Positions 7,632 through 11,817 of a stretch of 11,817 bases of DNA are shown here, piece after piece. The stretch lies in the NCBI GenBank assembly GCA_003517675.1, contig DPAC01000089.1, forward strand, positions 14,428 to 26,244. Reading direction: 5' to 3'. The first letter of the stretch is position 1, and the number at the start of each line of letters is the position of its first letter. Position numbers and translations under genes: made by a program. A model generated the notes under the pieces. It had not been told where the DNA came from. It was given only the letters and a program-made list of their open reading frames with translations, and searched no databases. The stretch comes from Porphyromonadaceae bacterium (lineage in GTDB: Bacteria > Bacteroidota > Bacteroidia > Bacteroidales > Dysgonomonadaceae).

Positions 7632-7664
7632 CAAAGTAACGCATTTTTTCTCTAATTGTGCAAA
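7632..7664 (-). promoter_or_regulatory. Promoter of the acpP-fabF-rnc operon
   Basis: On the minus strand TTTG (7661-7664) is followed after 21 bases by TTACTTTG (7632-7639). This is the Bacteroidota -33/-7 pattern with one mismatch in the -7 box. Transcription would start near 7626, leaving a leader of about 45 bases to the acpP ATG. Confidence 0.6.
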
Positions 7665-7690
7665 CTTTTACCGGTTAAAATCAATAAAAA

Positions 7691-7732
7691 TGCACAAAAC
7701 ACCTATTATTGTGCACAAAACACCTGTTATTT
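7691..7732 (+). repeat. Tandem 21-bp direct repeat touching the purN start codon
   Basis: Two adjoining 21-base units (7691-7711 and 7712-7732) agree at 19 of 21 positions, differing at unit positions 15 and 21. Each begins TGCACAAAACACCT. The junction creates the perfect palindrome TTGTGCACAA (7709-7718), and a related TTGTGCA lies upstream at 7656-7662. The second unit ends on the base before the purN ATG, so it would lie in the leader or translation initiation region. Confidence 0.85.
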
Positions 7733-8308
7733 ATGATCCGTATCGCCATTTTTGCGTCAGGTAGCGGCAGCAATGCCGAAAATATTGCCAAATACTTTCG
7801 AGACCACGCCGACATCCAGGTTGCACTCATTCTTTCCAATAATCCCGGTGCTTATGTGCATGATCGTGCAAAAAAGCTGGGTATCCCTTCCTATACCTTC
7901 AGCAAAGCAGCGTTTGATGAGGGTTCCGCTGTATTGAATACCTTGCGTGAGTATAAGACGGATTTCATTGTGCTGGCCGGATTCCTGCTGAAAGTTTCAC
8001 AACCTCTGCTGGATGCTTTTCCCGGACGAATTGTGAATATACATCCTGCGTTGCTGCCCAAATACGGCGGTAAAGGACTGTATGGCGACAGGGTGCACCG
8101 GGCGGTGGTGGAGGCAGGAGAGAGGGAGTCGGGCATCACCATTCATTATGTCAACGAGAATTATGATGAGGGAGATATTATTTTCCAGGCCAGATGTGAG
8201 GTGATTCCAGGTGAGACTCCTGAAGATGTGGCCCGGAAGGTGCATGAGCTGGAGTATGCCCATTTCCCGGTGGTGATCGATGCGTTACTGAAAAAATTGA
8301 ACAGGTGA
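7733..8308 (+). CDS. purN: Phosphoribosylglycinamide formyltransferase
   Basis: Transfers a formyl group from 10-formyltetrahydrofolate to GAR in purine biosynthesis. The 191-residue protein has the nucleotide loop FASGSGSN (7-14), the catalytic asparagine and histidine N102 and H104 in NIHPALLPKYGG, and the folate-loop aspartate D145 in ENYDEGD. The sequence KYGGKGLYG after the active site is the form I associate with Bacteroidota. An in-frame TTG at 7709 would add eight residues encoded by the tandem repeat; the ATG at 7733 gives MIRIAIFASG, matching family N-termini, and is preferred. The gene is divergent from acpP, and tRNA-Leu follows 42 bases downstream with no terminator between. Confidence 0.95.
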   Translation: MIRIAIFASGSGSNAENIAKYFRDHADIQVALILSNNPGAYVHDRAKKLGIPSYTFSKAAFDEGSAVLNTLREYKTDFIVLAGFLLKVSQPLLDAFPGRIVNIHPALLPKYGGKGLYGDRVHRAVVEAGERESGITIHYVNENYDEGDIIFQARCEVIPGETPEDVARKVHELEYAHFPVVIDALLKKLNR

Positions 8309-8331
8309 AACAACAGTTAGATAATTAATTG

Positions 8332-8339
8332 TATCTTTG
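8332..8339 (+). promoter_or_regulatory. -7 promoter box for tRNA-Leu
   Basis: TATCTTTG fully matches TAnnTTTG and ends 11 bases before the mature 5' end of the tRNA, the usual arrangement for a directly transcribed tRNA gene. No clear -33 TTTG at 19-21 bases upstream; that position falls at the end of purN. Confidence 0.6.
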
Positions 8340-8350
8340 CAGTTCGATTT

Positions 8351-8432
8351 GCGGCCGTGGCGTAATTGGTAGCCGCGCCAGACTTAGGATCTGGTGCCGA
8401 GAGGCGTGGGGGTTCGAGTCCCTTCGGCCGCA
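8351..8432 (+). tRNA. tRNA-Leu with anticodon UAG
   Basis: The 82-base cloverleaf has a perfect 7-bp acceptor stem (8351-8357 with 8425-8431) and discriminator A at 8432. The anticodon stem is CCAGA/TCTGG (8378-8382 with 8390-8394) around the loop CTTAGGA, placing anticodon TAG at 8385-8387. The long variable arm (GCC/GGC stem around 8396-8405) is diagnostic of class II tRNAs such as leucine. The T arm (8408-8424) has loop TTCGAGT and two G-U pairs in its stem. It should read CUN leucine codons, best CUA and CUG. The 3' end reads ACA, so CCA is not encoded and must be added after transcription. Confidence 0.96.
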
Positions 8433-8438
8433 CATGTG

Positions 8439-8482
8439 AAATTGCATCATTGGAAGGATATCAATCATGATGGCAATTTTTT
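8439..8482 (+). terminator. Rho-independent terminator after tRNA-Leu
   Basis: AAATTGC-ATCAT (8439-8450) pairs with ATGAT-G-GCAATTT (8467-8479), a 12-bp stem with one bulged G at 8472 and a 16-base loop, running into six T residues at 8477-8482. It begins six bases after the tRNA 3' end. Confidence 0.85.
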
Positions 8483-8667
8483 ATCATTAGCTCTTTTTGG
8501 CATTGCCATGGCCCATTGAGAGGGAGTAACGGTGGTTTAAATGGCCACCTAATTTTGCCACCATTGCTGTTCTTCTTCTGACTTCTATTTTGTCATGTAA
8601 CCCCAAAAAAAATCAGTCAATTCTCCGCAGAAGTTAGATCGATACCCCTATTTTTTTACATCAAAAA
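8483..8667. other. Gene-poor junction between the tRNA and the ars cluster
   Basis: No convincing gene is visible. The stretch contains a small dyad GGTGG/CCACC (8531-8549), a direct repeat of GCCACC (8544-8549 and 8557-8562), and homopolymer runs of A (8605-8612) and T (8651-8657). On the minus strand a 42-codon open frame (8612 down to 8487) includes an AKLGGHLN segment that faintly recalls the end of some transposases; this is too weak to annotate as a gene. Confidence 0.4.
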
Positions 8668-8705
8668 TTTGGATGACTCAATCAGTGTTCGTATATTTGC
8701 GAACA
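8668..8705 (+). promoter_or_regulatory. ars promoter with ArsR-type operator over the -7 box
   Basis: TTTG (8668-8671) and TATATTTG (8692-8699) are separated by 20 bases, a full match to the Bacteroidota -33/-7 promoter. The -7 box is exactly the 8-base spacer of the perfect dyad TGTTCG (8686-8691) and CGAACA (8700-8705). A dimeric repressor on this dyad would block sigma access, as expected for an ArsR/SmtB operator. Transcription would begin just before the ATG at 8715. Assignment of the dyad to ArsR rests on position and symmetry. Confidence 0.75.
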
Positions 8706-8714
8706 ATAAGAAAA

Positions 8715-8937
8715 ATGGAAACAGTAAAACAACTTTGGCAATATCCACGGTGAGCTTCCGATGGCCAAATCTACCGTTTCGCAGCATCTGAAGGAGTTGA
8801 AAGATGCCGGTTTGATACAGGGTGAGATTGAAACGCCAAAAGTAAGGTACTGCATCCATAAAGAGAACTGGGAAATTGCCCGAAAACTGTTTTCGAATCT
8901 CTTCGACTTATTCGACGGGAAAGGGATGAATTGTTGA
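8715..8937 (+). pseudogene. arsR: Broken arsR (ArsR/SmtB repressor remnant)
   Basis: The expected start codon (ATG 8715) yields only a 12-codon peptide, [12 protein letters not shown], ending at TGA 8751. In another frame, from about 8734 to TGA 8935, lies the C-terminal half of an ArsR/SmtB protein: the recognition-helix region [10 protein letters not shown], the wing [16 protein letters not shown], and a final helix. Its first in-frame ATG is 8761 (58 residues). A stop (TAA 8725) closes this frame upstream. Missing are the N-terminal dimerisation helices and the region carrying the metalloid-binding cysteines, so a deletion with frameshift in the 5' part is inferred; ArsR proteins are usually around 100-120 residues. 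A 58-residue product reinitiating at 8761, eight bases after the TGA, is conceivable but should not act as a normal As(III)-responsive dimer. A sequencing or assembly error is the alternative. Confidence 0.8.
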
Positions 8938-8952
8938 GGCGATCTGTTTTTT

Positions 8953-8981
8953 TGCCTTTGATGTTCGTCGTTCGCCGAATA
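8953..8981 (+). promoter_or_regulatory. Second operator-like dyad and weak promoter ahead of arsD
   Basis: TGTTCG (8962-8967), 8 bases, then CGAATA (8976-8981) repeats the geometry of the upstream ars operator with one changed base. Just before it, TGCCTTTG (8953-8960) differs by one base from TAnnTTTG, with a TTG 19 bases upstream (8931-8933). Overlapping this, TGATGTT (8959-8965) pairs with AACATCA (8984-8990), a possible RNA stem. It may be a secondary operator or internal promoter for arsDA. Confidence 0.4.
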
Positions 8982-9042
8982 TAAACATCATAGATTAAAC
9001 GACATAGAAATTATACAATTTATAAAACGAATCAGATAAACA

Positions 9043-9369
9043 ATGAAAACAATTGAAATTTTTGATCCGGCCATGTGTTGCCCCACCGGATTGTGCGGCC
9101 CGAATATCAATCCTGAATTAATGAGGATGGCCACGGTCACCGATACACTAAAAAGAAAGGGAGTCAACATTACCCGTCATAATTTAACAGATGAACCCCA
9201 GGCATTTGTTTCGAACAAGGTGGTAAACCAATATCTACAGGAACAGGGTGCCGACGCATTGCCTGTCACATTGGTAGATGGCGAAATAGCCCTGTCCAAA
9301 GATTATCCTACAAACAAACAATTAAGTGAATGGACAGGAGTTTCCCTGGACTTTGTTCCGGTCAAATAA
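9043..9369 (+). CDS. arsD: ArsD arsenical metallochaperone / weak trans-acting repressor
   Basis: Binds As(III) or Sb(III) and passes it to the ArsA ATPase; the plasmid R773 protein also acts as a weak repressor of its operon. The 108-residue protein carries C12, C13 and C18 in MCCPTGLC, the exact positions of the three cysteines needed for metalloid transfer in R773 ArsD. A thioredoxin-like fold is expected, consistent with the later DALPVTLVDGE segment (residues 71-81). The paired cysteines near the end of the 120-residue R773 protein are absent here, as in many homologues. The ATG at 9043 follows an A-rich leader. arsA starts 17 bases after its stop, so the pair should be cotranscribed. 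Confidence 0.95.
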   Translation: MKTIEIFDPAMCCPTGLCGPNINPELMRMATVTDTLKRKGVNITRHNLTDEPQAFVSNKVVNQYLQEQGADALPVTLVDGEIALSKDYPTNKQLSEWTGVSLDFVPVK

Positions 9370-9374
9370 TTTAC

Positions 9375-9381
9375 AAGAAGG
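9375..9381 (+). promoter_or_regulatory. Shine-Dalgarno-like ribosome binding site of arsA
   Basis: AAGAAGG lies 4 bases before the ATG at 9386 and 7 before the ATG at 9389. Such a site is unusual among the other genes here and fixes the arsA start in the arsD-arsA gap rather than at the upstream in-frame ATG 9326 inside arsD. Confidence 0.6.
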
Positions 9382-9385
9382 AACA

Positions 9386-11098
9386 ATGATGAAACCATTT
9401 AATTTATCGGAGACAGCATTCACCAAATACCTCTTTTTCACCGGTAAAGGAGGGGTAGGAAAGACATCGGTCGCCTGTGCAACCGCAATAGGTTTGGCAG
9501 ATCGGGGCAAAAAAATTCTATTAATCAGCACCGACCCGGCTTCCAATCTTCAGGATGTTTTCGCTCAAAAATTGAACGGACAGGGTACGCCTGTCGCCGA
9601 TGTGCCGGGGCTTACGGTTGTAAACCTCGATCCGGAACAGGAAGCGGCTGCATATCGGGAACGTGTCATCTCTCCGTTCAGGGGAAAACTACCCGTAAGT
9701 GTACTCCAAAATATGGAAGAACAGCTCTCCGGTTCCTGTACGGTTGAGATTGCCGCGTTCAATGCATTTTCAGATTTCCTGACGGATGCCGCAAAACAAT
9801 CGGAATATGACCATATCATCTTTGACACGGCACCTACGGGCCATACGCTGCGTATGTTGCAGTTACCGTCTGCCTGGACTACGTTTATCAGCGAGAGTAC
9901 ACACGGCGCATCGTGCCTGGGACAACTGTCGGGTCTCGAAGAACGGAAAGATATTTATAAAGAGGCGGCCAATACCCTGGCGGATGGCAAGAAAACCCGC
10001 CTCGTACTTGTCAGCCGCCCGGAATCATCCAGCTTACACGAAGCCGCGCGTTCGTCGCACGAGCTGCAACTGCTGGGCGTAAAGAATCAGATTCTGGTGA
10101 TCAACGGGGTTTTGCTGCAATTGCAAAATGAAGACAGGGTATCCAGTGAAATTCACGAAAAACAGCAATCGGCTTTGCAAAACATTCCCCATGAAATAGC
10201 GGACTACCCCACATTCACTGTTCCCTTACGTTCCTATAATGTATCGGACATTGCCAATATCCGCAGGTTATTATACGAGGACAATGTGGAACGGATTGAT
10301 GGCTACCAGCCGATGAGAAGCGAAAAAGGGCTGGAAGATTTAATTGACGACCTCTACGCCACCGGCAAGCGGGTTATTTTCACGATGGGAAAAGGGGGGG
10401 TAGGCAAAACGACTTTAGCCACAGATATCGCACTGGGATTATCGGCACGCGGGGCAAATGTGCACCTGACGACTACCGACCCGGCAAACCATCTGAATTA
10501 CGGCCTTGCCGTAGAAGCCGGTATCTCTGTGAGCCGCATCGACGAAGCAGTGGAGTTGGAAAAATACAAGAATGAGGTACGCAGCAAAGCCGCTCCCACC
10601 ATGAGCGCCGAGGATATGGCATATATCGAAGAGGATCTGCGTTCTCCATGCACCCAGGAAATAGCGGTTTTCAAGGCCTTCGCGGAAATTGTGGACAAGG
10701 CAGGCAATGAAGTTGTGGTGATAGATACCGCACCAACCGGCCACACGCTCCTTTTACTGGATTCAACGCAAAGTTACCACAGAGAAGTGGAGCGGACGCA
10801 GGGTATTCCCGATTCGGTAAGCAGACTATTGCCCCGCTTAAGAAACCCGGAAGAAACGGAGGTGGTTATCGTCACCCTGCCTGAAGCAACACCCGTATTT
10901 GAAGCAGAAAGGCTGCAAGCCGATTTACACCGTGCCGGCATACACAACAAATGGTGGGTGGTAAACTCCTGCCTCTCACTGGTTTACACTGAGAATCCTT
11001 TCCTGCAATCTAAAGCTCAGCGTGAAATCTCGTGGATTGAAAAAGTGAAGGAACTTTCCGGTGAGCATACAGCTTTAATTGAATGGAAAAATTTATAA
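9386..11098 (+). CDS. arsA: ArsA arsenite/antimonite-stimulated ATPase
   Basis: Cytoplasmic ATPase that receives As(III) from ArsD and energises an arsenite efflux permease (ArsB or Acr3). The 570-residue protein is a tandem of two homologous halves. Each has a deviant Walker A P-loop, GKGGVGKTS (20-28) and GKGGVGKTT (335-343), and each has the switch-II signal sequence DTAPTGHTL (147-155 and 447-455). A linker spans about 310-328. The three metalloid-site cysteines of the family appear at C118, C177 and C422, so both halves look functional. Two adjacent ATGs (9386, 9389) are possible starts behind a Shine-Dalgarno-like AAGAAGG; the further upstream ATG at 9326 would overlap arsD by 44 bases and precedes residues with no family match. 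The stop TAA shares its last base with the arsM ATG. Confidence 0.96.
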   Translation: MMKPFNLSETAFTKYLFFTGKGGVGKTSVACATAIGLADRGKKILLISTDPASNLQDVFAQKLNGQGTPVADVPGLTVVNLDPEQEAAAYRERVISPFRGKLPVSVLQNMEEQLSGSCTVEIAAFNAFSDFLTDAAKQSEYDHIIFDTAPTGHTLRMLQLPSAWTTFISESTHGASCLGQLSGLEERKDIYKEAANTLADGKKTRLVLVSRPESSSLHEAARSSHELQLLGVKNQILVINGVLLQLQNEDRVSSEIHEKQQSALQNIPHEIADYPTFTVPLRSYNVSDIANIRRLLYEDNVERIDGYQPMRSEKGLEDLIDDLYATGKRVIFTMGKGGVGKTTLATDIALGLSARGANVHLTTTDPANHLNYGLAVEAGISVSRIDEAVELEKYKNEVRSKAAPTMSAEDMAYIEEDLRSPCTQEIAVFKAFAEIVDKAGNEVVVIDTAPTGHTLLLLDSTQSYHREVERTQGIPDSVSRLLPRLRNPEETEVVIVTLPEATPVFEAERLQADLHRAGIHNKWWVVNSCLSLVYTENPFLQSKAQREISWIEKVKELSGEHTALIEWKNL

Positions 11099-11817
11099 TG
11101 AGCGTGATGGAAAAGAATGATAAAATAAAAGAAGTGGTGAAGCAAAAATATGGAGATATTGTTTTGCTAAACCAGAAATCTTCCTGTTGCTCTTCCTCCT
11201 GTTGTTCAGCCGACGGTCGCAGTATCATGAGTGAAGACTACCGTACTTTTGACGGATACATTGCCGAGGCGGATATGGGATTAGGATGCGGGCTTCCAAC
11301 GCAATTTGCGGATATCCAAAAAGGAGATACCGTTTTGGACTTAGGCTCAGGAGCCGGGAACGACTGTTTTGTCGCCCGTGCAGAAGTGGGAGACGCGGGA
11401 AAAGTGATCGGTGTTGATTTTACCCCGGCAATGGTTGCCAAAGCACGGGATAATGCAAAAAAAAGAGGATTTCACAATGTGGAATTTCGGGAAGGTGATA
11501 TTGAAAATTTGCCGGTTGAAAGTAGTTCAATTGATGTAGTTATCAGTAATTGTGTACTCAATTTACTTCCTGCAAAAGATAAAATATTTCACGAAATATA
11601 CCGTGTATTAAAACCCGGAGGTCATTTCTGTATATCTGACATCGTGTTGAAAGGAGAACTTCCCCGGGAACTCTCAAAAGCTGTTGAAATGTATGTGGGT
11701 TGTGTGGCCGGGGCAATACCTCAGGAAGATTACATGGCAGAAATATCCAAAGCAAAGTTTCAGGAAATAGAAGTAGTGAGCAGGAAGAAAGTTAATATAC
11801 CCGATGAAATACTTTTA
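11098..11817 (+). CDS. arsM: ArsM As(III) S-adenosylmethionine methyltransferase, cut by the window end
   Basis: Converts As(III) to methylated arsenicals using SAM. The frame is open from the ATG at 11098 to the last base (240 codons with no stop), so the C-terminus is missing. It has the SAM-binding motif VLDLGSGAGND (79-89), GVDFTPAMV (105-113), and the three As-site cysteines in their family contexts: C64 in GLGCGLP, C152 in SNCVLNL and C202 in VGCVAGA, equivalent to C72, C174 and C224 of Cyanidioschyzon ArsM. An N-terminal cluster of four cysteines (C30, C31, C35, C36) may supply the fourth conserved thiol. The start overlaps the arsA stop in a TAATG junction, indicating translational coupling; an ATG three codons later (11107) is an alternative. 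Confidence 0.93.
   Translation, partial: MSVMEKNDKIKEVVKQKYGDIVLLNQKSSCCSSSCCSADGRSIMSEDYRTFDGYIAEADMGLGCGLPTQFADIQKGDTVLDLGSGAGNDCFVARAEVGDAGKVIGVDFTPAMVAKARDNAKKRGFHNVEFREGDIENLPVESSSIDVVISNCVLNLLPAKDKIFHEIYRVLKPGGHFCISDIVLKGELPRELSKAVEMYVGCVAGAIPQEDYMAEISKAKFQEIEVVSRKKVNIPDEILL

Noticed and set aside
7709-7732. TTG start extending purN by eight residues
   Set aside because: The extension is encoded by the second unit of the tandem repeat, and family proteins begin at the ATG at 7733.
9326-9385. In-frame upstream start for arsA
   Set aside because: It overlaps the end of arsD, adds 20 residues with no ArsA resemblance, and ignores the Shine-Dalgarno-like site before 9386.
1-11817. CRISPR array, complete insertion sequence or replication origin
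   Set aside because: No regularly spaced repeats, intact transposase gene or clustered origin boxes were found on either strand.

Overview
The window looks like chromosomal DNA from a member of the Bacteroidales (phylum Bacteroidota), plausibly from the Parabacteroides/Dysgonomonadaceae side of the order. Three things point there. The gene set surE, lpxB, pfkA, rnc, fabF, acpP and purN is familiar from that group. Start codons mostly sit behind A-rich leaders rather than Shine-Dalgarno sequences. Several promoters match the Bacteroidota primary-sigma pattern, TTTG at -33 and TAnnTTTG at -7. The genus assignment is inference from recognition, not a database match.

Layout. Bases 1-48 may be the tail of a rightward gene, followed by a 14-bp stem terminator at 69-105. 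A secreted alkaline phosphatase (128-1756, minus) is divergent from surE (1897-2676, plus), and each has a TATCTTTG -7 box in the shared spacer. A 262-bp non-coding spacer with repeats and a nested dyad separates surE from lpxB (2939-4078, plus; lipid A synthesis), which is followed by a PfkA-family phosphofructokinase (4200-5216, plus). A bidirectional terminator (5222-5248) separates pfkA from a leftward operon read acpP, fabF, rnc (7579 down to 5249): acyl carrier protein, beta-ketoacyl-ACP synthase II, and RNase III whose likely GTG start lies one base past the fabF stop. purN (7733-8308, plus) is divergent from acpP. The spacer holds two nearly abutting -7 boxes and a tandem 21-bp repeat touching the purN start. 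tRNA-Leu(UAG) (8351-8432) with its own promoter and terminator closes the housekeeping part.

From about 8480 the window changes to accessory DNA: a gene-poor stretch, then an arsenic-resistance cluster transcribed rightward. It has a clear promoter whose -7 box lies inside a perfect dyad (TGTTCG-N8-CGAACA), an arsR gene broken by an apparent deletion and frameshift, a second dyad of the same geometry, then arsD, arsA and the start of arsM, which runs off the right edge. ArsD is expected to hand As(III) to the ArsA ATPase, and ArsM to methylate As(III). No efflux permease or arsenate reductase is inside the window.

The most interesting points are the loss of most of ArsR beside an intact promoter/operator, the duplicated operator ahead of arsD, the placement of the cluster just after a tRNA gene, the purN tandem repeat, and a phosphofructokinase whose donor-site residues do not settle ATP versus pyrophosphate use. 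I did not find evidence for a wholly new system here.
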